Source of the DNA: Hypsibius dujardini
Lineage: Eukaryota; Tardigrada; Eutardigrada; Parachela; Hypsibiidae
Direction: 5' to 3'
DNA length: 62,308 bases
Assembly (NCBI GenBank): GCA_001579985.1
Contig: LRSR01009810.1
Location: 1 to 62,308, forward strand
Within the stretch, counting starts at the first letter, position 1; each line of letters starts with the position of its first letter. The translations under genes and the position numbers were made by a program. The notes beneath the pieces are model-generated. The model made no database searches and was not told the origin of the DNA. It saw only the letters and a program-made list of their open reading frames with translations. Shown here in pieces: positions 25,104 through 37,339 of the stretch.

Positions 25104-26085
25104 GCTACGTAATTTTGTGTGCATTGCACCGACACTCGACGCCGTAGGCACAGGCACTCAGCGCACTACTGCACGGGTATATTTGACATCATTACCATCC
25201 GGATGATCGAATCTTCACTTTACTTCTGCATAAGCTTGTCGACAAGTGAGCGTCTACGATGAATGACATCAGTAAGGTACCAATTACTAACTACTAAGTG
25301 GGAGCAGAGCTCTGTAAAATGAAGTCTAACGAAACATTTGACTTATGACGTAACGGTCTCAATGCCGCGCAAGTTTCGATTTGCCAGAAGTGCCGCGCAG
25401 GACAAAGCAAAGAGGGCAAACTCGTGACGTACATCTTTTTCGTTTGTAATTTTTAGTATAAAGAATTTTATTGGGTTTTCTTAAAAGGAAATTATTGCTG
25501 CATGTAATTGGCCGATTTATTTTTGATTTTCTATACTCACATTATCGACAAACAATGATGGGAATGCGTGTAAACGCGGCATTTATACCCTTTTCAAACT
25601 TGCGCGGCCTTGTGACTGCATGTTACCTCGTATGATAGGTGACGACCCAGGAAACAGAGTTAGCAGTGAGTTCGAGCAGGCATCCTCACGCCGATGCCCG
25701 ACGTCATTTTTTCAACACGCTCCTCGACTGCCGCAGCGATGAATGTCTAGCCGATATGTTTCGGTTAAAGAATTTGGGTCTTCAATCTGCTGTCCAGGCT
25801 CGTGAAGTTTTTCAAACTGTTTATGTTGACTGATTGATTCCATAGATGGTTCTAAGGTTGACTGAGCTATTTGGTAACGCAAAGATCAGCTTATGGAGCA
25901 ATCCGTTAGTTTTTTGCACTGGCTCTTAATTGGAGAACGTATTTGTGACTTCTGAGTCAAAACCTACCTTTAGCGGCACCAATAATCTACCAAGTGATAA
26001 TTATTAGTTTACATTTTACAGTCTGAGCTTCAGAAAATTTTCCAAATTTCGTAGAACCGATGGAACGATCATAAAAATTACTTAT
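25104..26085. other. Gene-free stretch between two inverted-repeat elements
   Basis: No supported gene. An open frame at 25,639-25,833 is short, has no recognisable domain and was not accepted. Confidence 0.45.
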
Positions 26086-26089
26086 CAGA

Positions 26090-27340
26090 CCGAGGAGCGA
26101 AGCAACGAGGTCCTCTAAGTTGCAGTGCAGTTGTCTATGTGTGTGTGTGTGTGTCACAATCATTGGCGGGGTAATCACACTCAGTGCTCGCATATAATTG
26201 ACCAGTGTAGCCTGGGGCGCCCTACCTTTCGGACTACAGTGTACAGTATGTCAACATAAAACAGTACAGAAAATCAACCCTAATAATAAACTAGCAATCG
26301 ATGCGATCGATGGAAAGACCGAGGAGTTCAGTCAATTGTTTTGCGAAAACAGCACTAATGCCGTAAGTTCAGGTATTTTCTTACTAGTGCTGGGAACGAA
26401 CACATTTTATCGTTTATTGAGAGCCAGTTCCTAAAGCTTTCAGACGTTCATCTTCGGCAAGGCTCGAGCTTGGAAAATCGGGACGTTCAATTTGTCAAGA
26501 GGCAATTCGTTACCACAAGGCTGCAGGCTATATAAAAAAGTGCTTTGATTTGAGGCAAAAATAGTTGGCCACAAGACCACATGTGCAATCTGCAGTACAT
26601 GAAATGCTGCACACTGCACTTTTTTGTATAGCCTGCAGCCTTGTGGTAGCAAATTGCCTCTTGACAAATCGAGCGTCCTGATTTTCTGGCCAAAGGTGTA
26701 TACACTGTAGTCACTGTAGGTAGGGCGCCCTGGACTAAACTGGCCAATCAGATGCGAGCACTCAATATGATTACCCCGCCCATGACTGTGACATACACAC
26801 ATACACATACACACACACATACACACACACAGAGACATTCTCAATTTCCAACCATAGCAATGCAACTTAGAGGACCTCGTCGCTTCGCTCCTCGGTCTGA
26901 TAATAATAATAATATAGTAAAAAATAATAAAAAATAAATAAAAACGTAATAACAATAAATAATAATAATAAATAAATAAAAATAATAACTCATAACAATA
27001 ATAATAATAAATAATAAATATTAATAACAATAAATTAATTTATAACTAACCCTAATTACTTAATAAATTAACCCTAAAAGAAAATAAACCCCAACAGAAA
27101 ATTTTCCTGTTAGTCGTTTAACCAATTTGTCAAAGTCCAAGGCAAAATTGCAACGCGTTGCCGAAGATGAACATCTGAAAGCTTTAGGGATTGGCTCTCA
27201 ATAAGCGATAAAATCTGTTCGTTCTCAGTACTAGTAAGAAATACTTGAACTTAAGGCATCAATTCTGTTTTCGCAAAACAATTGACTGAGCTCCTCGGTC
27301 TTTCCATCGATCGTATCGATTGCTAGTTAATTTTTATTTT
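26090..27340. repeat. Nested inverted-repeat complex
   Basis: Three inverted pairs interleave: arm a (about 26,090-26,250) with 26,700-26,903; arm b (about 26,280-26,475) with 27,160-27,335; arm c (about 26,485-26,545) with 26,615-26,680. Order is a-b-c-c'-a'-b', so b' lies outside the a pair. Shared words include GCGGGGTAAT/ATTACCCCGC and GAGGCAATTCGTTACCACAA/TTGTGGTAGCAAATTGCCTC. A TG/CA microsatellite sits in each a arm and an AT-rich TAA tract separates a' and b'. Best read as a foldback element that suffered internal rearrangement. Confidence 0.75.
26904..27075. repeat. AT-rich (TAA)n-like tract
   Basis: Imperfect AAT/TAA repeats with almost no G or C, inside the inverted-repeat complex. 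Confidence 0.9.
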
Positions 27341-27754
27341 GTGATGCTTACACTCATCTTTATAAACTCGTTCTGAGAAGATACTTTGATGACGCTGTCT
27401 ATGATGTGGTAGTATGGTAATATTGTTGATTTGTCACACTCTCATGGACCGTGCATGTATGGATTAGAAATCTGAAACATTGGTAGTTTTTCAAGCCACG
27501 CCATCGTCAATGGCAGCCCAAAGCTGTCATAGTGAAACGATATTTATCCTACTGCGATCCAGTTACATTTCCTTTTTTGCTGGATTTTCTTGCTGTAACT
27601 AGACTGGCACTGCCAGTGCACTTTTGTTACACGGCGGCAGACAAAGAGATACACGATGGCTAACGCAAGCGGTAGCCCAGATAATGACTAATTTAGTCTT
27701 CAAAATTAATCAGTACCGCTTTCCGTTTTCTGAACCGGTAATTCTTCATTGCAG

Positions 27755-28641
27755 ACACAACAATGGTTGAAGCTAACCAACCCACCGGAGATCAAGCGGT
27801 CAAGGTTAGCCGCGCTGAGGTTCCACTGAGTCAGCCGATAACTGACTAGAAACCCAATCAGGCTAAGAAAAACAGACTGCGGAGCGGTGCCGCCGAACAC
27901 AGCAACAATGGGTCCGTGCTGAAAACAGAAGTGAACAAAGCAGTTCACGAGAAACAGAAAGAAACGAAGGCCGAGGTTGCAGGCACAGAGGTCCAAGAAG
28001 TTGTGGAAGCTGGGATAAGACAGGATAAGGTGACGTATAGTTGTCTGTGTGTCTGCGGTCTGCCTGTCTATTTTTCTGTCTGTCTGAATGACCTTGATTA
28101 ACGGTAGGCATTAGCCGGTGCATAAGGCGCGCAACTTATCTATTAAGTTCTTAGTTTTCTGCACACTCACGGAACTACCATGAAGGAACCCAAAAAGGGT
28201 AGATGAACTATAACTCTCATTCTAACCACACACAAGTACACCATCAGTCTCCACGCAATTTCGCGTTTTGGCAGAAAACAACGAAGGGAAAAGTTAGCGG
28301 CAAAAGTGAAAACATCTCAAGGATGGATTGATTGTGACGTACAAAAAATCTCATGAATATGTGTGCACCGCTATAACAAGAATGCTTGAGGAGAGCCGGA
28401 CCCAGTTCTGCCGATTCTGCACCTATCTAATAGAAGCCCCTCTATCTACACTGTTGTTTGTAGAAATGCTGCTTTATCTGTCTAGACAATGCTTGTTCGT
28501 TTGTTCGAATGGAGGGTGCCCGCACAGAGCAAACAATCTGAACAAATATACCAAATTATGCGGCTACTCTTTCCGGTGGTCTCGTACTTCTGGCTCAGCC
28601 TTTCAGGGGGAGGTGACCAGGCATACTACAACACATGGGCG

Positions 28642-28686
<45 letters not shown>

Positions 28687-29484
28687 TTGTCTGCAAATGG
28701 TAATTGTATATAGACCTGTACCCCATATTGTTTTTGCAGACTAAAGGGATGGCGCCGTCTGTTGCTCTAGTGCATCTGAAAAGTGAATCGACCTTCCTGA
28801 CTGGAGCGAGTGCATTTTAACAAAGCCTTATCCGAAACTTTGTTGACAGCCGTGACAGACGTCGTTGAGGCCAGATGGCGGAAGGCCGATCCGAACCTGA
28901 ACATGGCGGAATTGCCACCAATTAGGATGGAGGAGTTTCAGCGCGAGGTGGAACCGGAAATTGCCGCTGATCCAATAATTCTCAACATTTATAATCCGGT
29001 GTAGCAAACGTGTCACGACTCTGAAGAACGGCGATTTGAAGAATGCTACACGGTCGCCTTGGCAATGGTTCGGGCTAGGTGAGGCGAAGTAGATCCCCCG
29101 CTGAACATGGATGCCTTTACACCCGACATGGACGAGAAATATCTTTTCGAGTGTCTTCACTTAGCCATCGACATGAAAGCCACAATGGAAGGTATGCGCG
29201 GGGTTGAATGGGAAGCTGAGGGCGTGGTGTATCGGGTTGTCTTCTGCAACCGACATCGACAATGGCGCATGTACGTCAACGGGCGGATTTCGCCCCTTAA
29301 TTCCACCCCGAAAGCCATTCAGAATGCTGCAAGTCAATTTTGCCGAATGCTGCAGAGTTTTTTTAAATCGATTTTCACGAGCTGGCATCTTTTTAAGACC
29401 TTTTACGCGGTGCATTTCGTAGTCGTGTTATTTCATTTTGTTGGCAGCGGTTATAGGCAATTCTGTGACTTATCGTTAAGGTAG
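27755..29484 (+). pseudogene. Decayed gene of unknown family
   Basis: An exon after a CAG acceptor (27,755) opens with ATG at 27,763 (MVEANQPTGDQAVKVS), is interrupted by TAG at 27,847-27,849, and continues in the same frame as a charged, Lys/Glu-rich segment to a donor near 28,029 (AAG|GTGACG). A phase-compatible acceptor near 28,740 leads to TKGMAPSVALVHLKSES, then one frame change near 28,815, then a long coding-like frame to 29,484 broken by a TAG at 29,002-29,004 and a TGA near 29,080. The later part includes EECYTVALAMVRAR and VVFCNRHRQWRMYVNGR. Continuous protein-like composition on both sides of every stop argues for a recently dead gene rather than chance frames. I do not recognise the protein. 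Confidence 0.5.
28646..28692. repeat. (TGTC)n microsatellite
   Basis: About nine CTGT units then TTGT units, inside the putative intron of the decayed gene. Confidence 0.95.
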
Positions 29485-31271
29485 GCTATTTTACCTATTT
29501 GATGTAAAATAAATTTTGATTTTTGGAGAAGTTGGAGAAAAGTAATCGGTTTGCCAAGTTTGCAAAACCTTTTTTCATGCCGTTTTCTCGAAAGTGATTT
29601 TTGATTCACCGCTCTATTACCAGCGCATTATTTTGTAATTTTTCATCCAAAATTTGTGAGTGACCACGGAGAAGCTCCAATCAGGAAGTTTGGAAAAATG
29701 GAATTTTCAAAATAGCGTAAATGGCTCGTTTCTGTTGATTTCCCCCAAGTTAAGTTAAATATAATCGTTTGGCATATGCGTCTATTACGACAGTGACTGT
29801 TTCACTCGAATCTTTTCAGAAATGAACCATACTTTTGCTCCATCTGAGTTAAACATTTTTTTCATTCATTACGAGCGAACTTAAGTATGGCCCTTAATAA
29901 TTATAACAATGTGTATACTCTTTCGTTCCTCGAAACGGACAGTCTGGCATTGCCACCGAATTACCGTACGAAGGGGTTATTATAGAAACCAAATGGGCCA
30001 GACTACTACGCTATGCCATGTCTCTTCACTGGTCAATTAAAAATGGCTAGTCTTAAAAGCCAGTCTGTAGTACTGTCAAGTTATGGCAATCTGAAACATG
30101 GATCCTTTCCATTTAGATTTTTTTTCAGGCACTTTGGAGCATGCAGGGGATGGTACGACAGGTGCCTTGCGGCCTTTGAGGACACTTCCTTGAGAACATA
30201 AGTATCCCCCGATTATGCAAGCGATTATAGAGTCATTTAACTGTAACAAGAGAAGGTTTTCCGTGCACAATGGAAAGAATAAAGTAAGCGCCTCAATATT
30301 TTAGCAACATCTCATCATTACATATTGATTACGTAAAATCTGTACGTTCTAGTATGAAAGCATTGGAGAATTGACAGTATGGATGGATGACTGTATAATT
30401 TGTTGTTAAAAGATCTGGCTCATGGAGAAGAAATGCCAAGACCTGGAGGATATATCAAGAAACAAACCCATCTCATTGTTTGGTGGAGCCCATCATGTCG
30501 CCGGCGCTGCCGACGGGCATTAGCATCTGCACCCACTCAGTAATCTCTTTCTCCACGGGTCAAATGCTACTCACAACGATCAATGGTTCCAGTCTAAGCT
30601 CGAGACCAGGCCTTCACTGACTTGGCAGTTGACCCACCGACACTTGTTTCTTGTGGAAGAATTGTTACGGTCAAGGTATGAGGCGCAGGTACAACAGATG
30701 CAAACCTGGCTGTTTTTCTTTGGCTATATCTTTAATTTCTCTCGCGTTACGATCAAATAACGGTTTCATCTAGTTCGGCCGCAGTTATTCCAGATTTTTT
30801 TGTTCATCTTATTGGCCTTTGTTTTGTCTTCCCTTTCGGCTAAATGATTCTCCCGTTTTCCTCTCTTCGTTGCTGTTGTTTGCTTGTATTTTACAACACT
30901 CGCTGCAGGATGTGACCTTTCATCGACGATTACATACATCTCACACCATGGTGGAGTAAAATGTTTTAACTCCTGGAGCTGCTGTCATTGGGCTAAGTGG
31001 TATGAGAGTACTCGGTGCTTCTCTTCATGACATGTAGCCGTCCCGAGGGCCCTCAATATCCACATCCTGAGATTACGATCGGACCGTAAGACAGAAATTA
31101 TCTATTGAATATTATTTGGTTCATGAACGCTTCGCCTTCCAAATTACTTTCAAATTTGGTCCATTGTACGTTATGTCCGTGAAACATTACTTTGCTTATA
31201 AGAGTCAGTGACATGGAAAGTTTATTTCAGTGATATGGAGTGCAAGTCTCAATTTATGGGTATTACAGATG
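29485..31271. other. Gene-free stretch
   Basis: No gene, RNA or strong repeat recognised. Confidence 0.5.
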
Positions 31272-31395
31272 GCCATTCGCTCGTGGAGGGTATCGGATTC
31301 CGTATTAATTGTGGCCAGCTCTCAAGGTACCTACCATAATGACCTAAATTCGTACGTGTACAAAACTGTTTTATAATTTGCACGCAATGCTGCAG
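31272..31395 (+). repeat. Left direct repeat flanking inverted R5 segment
   Basis: Matches 33,311-33,372 plus 33,865-33,935 in the same orientation (GCTCGTGGAGGGTATCGG, then TACCATAATGA, then TTTGCACGCAATG). The right copy is split by a 492-bp insertion. Confidence 0.85.
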
Positions 31396-31518
31396 GGCTC
31401 TTTTATTTTCCCTGATTTCTCCGTACTGCTATTTAAAGTCAGCGCTCGTACTGATTCCATCGTTTAAATCATTTCATAACAATCCCACATTTAACAGAAC
31501 TGAATTCTATATTCAGCA

Positions 31519-32565
31519 ATGAATCCATTAGGTCACAACAACGTATCCCAGCATGAAACGGTGCCTAATGTAAACTCCACATCCTCCAACGGCAACTGCA
31601 CAATAACATGGGATGACAAAATAGTCTCCCAACTGCCTCCCTTCATTCTCGGCACCCTCATCATCTCCGCCCAATTCACCAACCTCGTCGTCTTCAAATA
31701 TTGGCAAAACAAATACCACTACGTCTTGTCTCACATCTCCCTCGCGTTCAGTTCCCTCCTGGCAGACTTTGCCATGGCCGCAGCGGTTCCCCTTCGCAAC
31801 CAAGACCTCACCCCTCTGATTTTCTATCTCACCAACATCCTCTGCCTCGTCCTGTATTATTTCGCAGACTGTGCTTCGCTCTTCGCCATCTTCTGCATCA
31901 GCATCGACCGTTGGCTCTCCGTCGAATACCCTGTAAAATACTGAAACCTTATTTCTCGACGGAAAATGTTTTTCATCATAATCAGACCCATCTGGACCGT
32001 TTCAGCTGCCATTGTTTCCGCAGGAGTCATCCGTTATTGGGGCGATATGTACATCACGCCTTGCAGTCATCGAAAAATATTCGCCCCTAAGTATACCGGA
32101 TTTTCGGTGTGGTTTGTCATCAAAGGTCCCATCGTTCTACCGTTTTTATTTGTCAGCCAGCTTCGGATCCTCATAATCGGAAGTTCGCAAAAGCTCAGAC
32201 TGTGGCGTGATTGGACTGTGCATGCCTCGATCGCGTTGCCGGAGTTGCAGCGACGGGCTCAGGCCGTCGAGTGCCTTAAGACGGGTGTTCAACCTCGAAT
32301 AATCCAAGGAGCATTTCGGATCGTTTGGAGCTCGGTACTGGCGAGTATGGCGGTTGTGATGATGGCTTTTAGCATTTCTTGCCCGGCGTTGTTTGTGGCG
32401 TTGTACGAGATCTCGACGGTGTCGGTGGTGGCTCGAGCCTTCAACTATTTAGCCAATGTTGAGCATTGTTATGCTCCGCTTATTTATGTCTGCTTATTTC
32501 CGCATTACCGGCGGTTTTCGTGCGAGGCTTCCGAAGCATTGAAGCTCGAATTGGAGATCGGATGA
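31519..32565 (+). pseudogene. 7TM receptor R5, one in-frame TGA (inverted orientation)
   Basis: Intronless rhodopsin-like receptor frame of 349 codons, opposite in strand to all the other receptors. NST and NCT sequons precede TM1; TM3 ends SIDRWLSVEYPVKY; TM4 region RPIWTVSAAIV; loop-2 TPCSH; TM5 KGPIVLPFLFVSQLRI; TM6 SISCPALFVAL; TM7 YAPLIYVCLFPHYR. A TGA at 31,942-31,944 replaces an Arg codon (R in YPAKYRSH of R3) right after TM3; everything before and after stays in one frame. The same TGA is present in the R5 copy at 51.47 kb. The C-terminal tail is short. Closest to R3. Either a young-looking pseudogene or, less likely, a gene read through TGA. Confidence 0.85.
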
Positions 32566-33310
32566 GAGTGCCACTTGGCAGGCGAACTCATTGATCTGTA
32601 CGGCGGCCACCGCCCGCCGGAGGGCAACACTCAATTCGAGGGGAATCACCAGGTGGAATTGTTTGAGGCGTCAAATTTTGGTTAATTTAGGTCTTTATAT
32701 ACTTGGCACCGCCTCTTCGCCCTGAACTCCTAGTTCTTTTGCCGTTTGTTTGGTGTTTGCATGTGTTTTTATAGTGGCACTATTTGTCTGATCATTTTGA
32801 GGCTCTTTTGGGTCGGTTCTTTGTTTTTTTTTACGAGAGGAGCTTTGCCTGTTGTTTTTTTTCATGGCTGATTGCCGGAAGATATTTAGCGGGGATAGTT
32901 GTTCACCGTTTGTCAACTCGGAGACCGTTCGCCCGTTTTGCGCAGTTTTTTTCCTGTTCATTGTCATTCCATAAATCTGCTCTAACGGGTTTTCAGTTGC
33001 GATTGGTTAAATGCATGCACGATGCAGCACAAGTCTGTGTTCCGTTGTTCTGAATTTTGGAGTGCGTAAATCTGGATCATTTTGTGGTGTCTTCCTATAT
33101 CTCTCAACAGTGGGATTGTTCAGAAGCTACCTGCGGATCTATCCGCAGTGGGCTTATTTTGTATTGTGTGTTTCAAACGTACTCCCCGCTTGCGATTTGG
33201 TGAGGGAAACAGTTTTCGCGTTCGCTGGGGAGAAAACTTCGCCTTTATTCTTGTCACGGTCACGAGGCGATGTGACGTTCGACCTTGACTTCAGCTATGA
33301 GCTCATACTA
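32566..33310. repeat. R5 downstream flank, inverted copy near 50.15-50.78 kb
   Basis: No gene. Reads as the reverse complement of the flank beside the block C R5 relic (GTGACGTTCGACCTTGA, GAGGGAAACAGTTTTCGCG and neighbours), with extra or missing bits. Fixes this segment as an inverted duplicate of block C or of a common source. Confidence 0.75.
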
Positions 33311-33372
33311 TATATTCGCTCGTGGAGGGTATCGGATTCTGTATTAATTGTGGTCAGCTCTCAAGGTACCTC

Positions 33373-33864
33373 CAGTCGTCCCCACATTGTTCTCCGGTTG
33401 CACAAAAATCAGGTGCGCGCATGCGCCGTCTCTTGTGGCAGACCGGTTGGGTCAATAATAGAAACATTGGCTAGACAGGCTAAATTTATGTCGCCCATGG
33501 CAAACCAAATCGTACAAAAGATGACGATCACCATTTATTAGGCACAAGTCCCTGTCAAGTGGCACGTACAGTAATGTTTTGTGAGCCTGTGGAACTTGTC
33601 TCAAATTCACCGAACAGCTGTTTCTACCGCTGTCTGAAAGTTCACTGCCCTCTGGACAATACTTTTTTCTTGCTTTTAAATTATTGATCATGAGTCGAGG
33701 ACTGATTATGACTGATTATGACTTGCTTATTTATAGTGTCGGACGTTTTTGATTGGTTAGTGGGTGTGGTTTGCTTGATCGGAAGTGCGCATTTGAGGGC
33801 GAAGTTTGACTTATTTTTAATGCAGTAAAAAGCACGTGACTGAAGAACAATGTGGGGACGACTG
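33373..33864. mobile_element. 492-bp TIR element (pogo/Tc1-like ends)
   Basis: Ends CAGTCGTCCCCACATTGTTC and its complement. It splits a direct repeat whose unsplit copy (31,325-31,345) reads GGTACCTACCATAATG; the filled site is GGTACCTC-element-TACCATAATG, consistent with a TA target repeat whose left A mutated to C. CAGTNGNCCC ends and a TA target are typical of pogo/Tigger-type and other Tc1/mariner elements. No transposase inside. Confidence 0.82.
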
Positions 33865-34334
33865 TACCATAATGATTTAAAGCCGTGCGTGTTTATAATT
33901 GTTTTTAAATTTGCACGCAATGTTGCAAGCTGTTTTAGCGTCGATCCGGACTGCTACCGAACAGTGGAACCTTCCTGACAAGAGTGAATTCAACGAGAAT
34001 GGCAATAAAACGTATTCTTGTAAAGTTAAATTAAATGCAGGTAAATGAGTTGGCCTTTTGGATAGAATCATGATTCGGCCTTTGTGATCGCTTCTATGCT
34101 TGGTTATGTCAAGCGCATTAGAGAGATTGAAGCATTTTGGCGTAAGACTAACATAAGAGTAGCGTAAGAAAAGTATACGCTTGCTCTACGGAGGACAAGT
34201 TGAAGCAGTCGGCGTAGCGTTAACCGAAGGTAACCGTTATTACTGAACCAACATTTTATAAATGATATTTTGTACTCTGTGGTGCAATTGTTTCTGTCAA
34301 TAAACCCACCCATTGTTTTTTCATCTCTGAGGCA

Positions 34335-34600
34335 GGTTGGTCATGCCAAATGAAACCAAATCATTTTGTGAACAAGGAGGGAGCATTTGGGCACGACGGA
34401 TCATTGGTCAACCAAGTGCGGCTTCGTCCGTATTTGTAGCTGTTTTTGCATCCAATTTCGGGATGCAGTTATGAATTCATCTTGGTATGGACAAAAAGAT
34501 AGACCGCCAAATTGTAACGTACCGTGGTACCGTTTCAAAACCATAACAGATTTCAATTAAGGTTCGAATTAATGTCATTTTTTTCTCCAGGGAACGGCGC
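34335..34600 (+). repeat. Dispersed repeat, copy 1
   Basis: Aligns in the same orientation with 41,487-41,735 (GGTCATGCCAAATGA, AAGGAGGGAG, GGTATGGACAAAA, CCATACAGGATTTCAATTAAG-like words). No coding sense and not part of the receptor cassette as far as I can see. Confidence 0.75.
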
Positions 34601-35439
34601 CTTGGAAAACAGATGAAGTCAGATTTTGCAACGGTTTGCCAAAACTCAAATAGCAACTTAGAAAGTAACCTCGGCTCAGCTGTAAACATCTGTTATGGCA
34701 CACATTAATGCATGCAAAGTGATCTTGCACGCCACATGCCATTGTGTTTAAATACGAGTACTCGCACTGCACAGTGAATGCAGTAAACTGTACAATGTTG
34801 GTGATTGATTGCATAACTTGCTTTCTTGATTGATTAATGTGGTGTTAAGGCAGGAAAACCGAGTATTGGGATTTAGTCTTAATTGCACAACGCGAAGATT
34901 AATGGCGAACGCGACGACGGCGCAGATTGAAATAGCTGTGAAACGGTCCAAAACCTCTATCAAAAGTACACATTAATAGAACAAGAATCACAACAATGAA
35001 GGGATAGTGGGTGGGTTAAAAATAACTCGATCCGATCGCGAGCTTGTAAAAAGATAACTGAATGGAGACCAAAAACCTTGTACAGAAAGCAAGCCGGAAA
35101 AACCGGCGCAAAAGATAATATATATTCAGTCTAGACAGTCCGAAGAGGTGATGCGGTACCCGGCTATGAGTCGTCTAGTACGCAGCTGTGTCCGGATAAA
35201 TGAAGGAGGGAAAGAATCCAATTATAAGCAGATTTCGGCCCGAGTCCGAAATCCTTTCCATTACGCAATCGCTTTCCTTGCCGAAGGTCCCAGTGTTGCT
35301 CGTGACCTTCGCAGCCGAAAATTCCCATAATCGAAGACATTTGGACAGCCTATTACATTAATATATGTCCCCAACGGCTCCCTTTTGACAAGATATAGCA
35401 CTAAGTGCGCAAAGTTCATAGTTGAAACAAACAAAATGA

Positions 35440-36843
35440 TTAAGCATGGGAGACTGCCAGAGCATTTCGTGTCCCGCTGGGATGGCGCTGATCCACAGAG
35501 CTGTGCTGGAGGGTCGAGAGTCTTTCCAACCGTGAAGATGATTGCAGAACATGCGGAAGTTCTCTCTTCGTACAGCCACACAGTCGAGGTAGTCGTTCAA
35601 GGGCAGGGATACGTTGCAAAAATCGACTAATGACCGCTCGATAATGCGGAAATAAAAAGAGATAAACAACGGGGGAGTATACGTGTTCCAAAAAGGACAC
35701 GTACACGAAAAATCGAACAATAGGGATGGCAAATGAAATTTGCAGCATGGCAAAGACGACGGAAGGACCGCTGATTATAATAGTAAGGAACACAATTGCC
35801 ATGCTCGCTAATATCTTGCTCCAAACGATACCAGCAGGGTGTCTTCTTCGGCCAACGAAAGGTCGTGGAATTGGGACAACCCTGTTCGGGCGATTATTAT
35901 CCGGCGGTGGTACAGCCAGCGTATTTGTGGCAATTCGACCACGTAAGAGCCGCATTTTCATTGCCGTTCCAATCATTAGAATTCGCATTTGACTTGCAAA
36001 AATGAATGGTAGCACAATGGGACCTTTTGCCATGTACCAAAATGGGAAGCCGACATGCTTCGGGGTGAATATTTTCCGGTGACTGCACGGGATTATTTCA
36101 TGTCGTTCCAGTACAAGATGTCACCTGCAGGGATGGCAATGATGAAATGTATCGAGCTATTTAGTTTCTCATGCAAAGGAATGCTACTACTTTTAATTAA
36201 CTCGGTAAGTACTAGTTTATTGGATAGTTTTGGTTTGAATAAAATTAACTTAAACGTGTATTTTTGAAGCTTTTACCCATGAACACTAATTAAGTTAGTA
36301 ACAATGTCAGCATACTTAAGTTTTAATTAATGTGTATCGCTTATGGTTACCTGCAGCCACGATGAGCAATGAGCCCATCCAAATTGGCCCTAAGATGACT
36401 AAGAGGACTCGGCATTGAGAAACATTCGTACGATAGTACACAGGAAATTCCACCGATACCCAGCGATCAAGGCTGATGCAAAGGATGGAGAAAAGCGTTG
36501 CACAATAGGCAAAGTGGGAAAGGGCAATGCCGAGCAGATTGGTGAGGGCAACAACTGGTGCGGTGAGAGTTTGGTAGCGAAGAATGACGGCCGAAATGTT
36601 AGAAAAACCAGCGAGGAGAGAACTGAGGGCGAGGGAAACGTGGAAGGCGACGTAGTGGTCTTTGTGCTGCCAGTACCTGAAGATGGTCAGGTTCAATAGC
36701 TGTGTGAGGATAATAAACGAACCCAGAAGTGAGGGGGGCAGTTGAGAGGCTGTCTGCTCTTCCGGGGTTATGGAACAATTTTCAGTCCTATTTGAAAAAA
36801 CTTGGAATGGCCCAGCCGAGAGGTTCCATAAAATTTGAGCCAT
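35440..36843 (-). pseudogene. 7TM receptor R1, block B copy, one-base deletion
   Basis: Exon 1 36843-36351 is open and identical in plan to the block A gene (164 codons plus one base, same donor). Exon 2 starts at 36124, but the run ATGAAAATAATCC of the other two copies is ATGAAATAATCC here (about 36,095-36,103), which puts a TAA directly after GDILYWNDMK. Beyond it the second half of the receptor is open in the shifted frame to 35440 (MAKGPIVLPFIF to the C-terminus). So a single deleted A truncates the protein after TM4. A sequencing error in this homopolymer is the main alternative. Confidence 0.85.
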
Positions 36844-37339
36844 TTTTCCGATTTTACTGCAGCACACAAAGAAAAGCCAAGTGCAATAAGATTCTTATGA
36901 AGTATTTCCGTTCAACGTATTTTTCAAAAGGATAAAAAGGTCTTTCATCAATTTCACAAGATATCTTGCTTGGTTGTTTATTCCACTGTTCCTGTATGGA
37001 GGAATGCCGGGCATCAGTAAAAAGCTCCCAGGTGCACCTTCCATTTAGAGAGTTGGGAGCACTCTTGCCAGTTCTTTATGATGGGTATGCAAAATTAACG
37101 ATTCCTTAATGGATTGGGCCATGGAATTTTAATCTTGCTGGCAATCCCTTAAGTCATGTTTGCTGCTTGTCTGGAGGCCTGCTTGTTTGCAGTGTGCACA
37201 ACGTTCTCCACACGACAAGCTAGGGAATATTGCATTGCTCTAATATGCAATGAAAAATGAATTGTAGAGCAGTCATCATTGAATTGACCCGCGTTTTCCC
37301 GAGACAAACCGTTGCCGTTGGGCATATGGAGTAAAGGTA

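Noticed and set aside
26440-27030. 196-codon minus-strand frame
   Set aside because: Runs through a TAA-rich tract, a CA microsatellite and inverted-repeat arms; composition is that of repeats, not protein.
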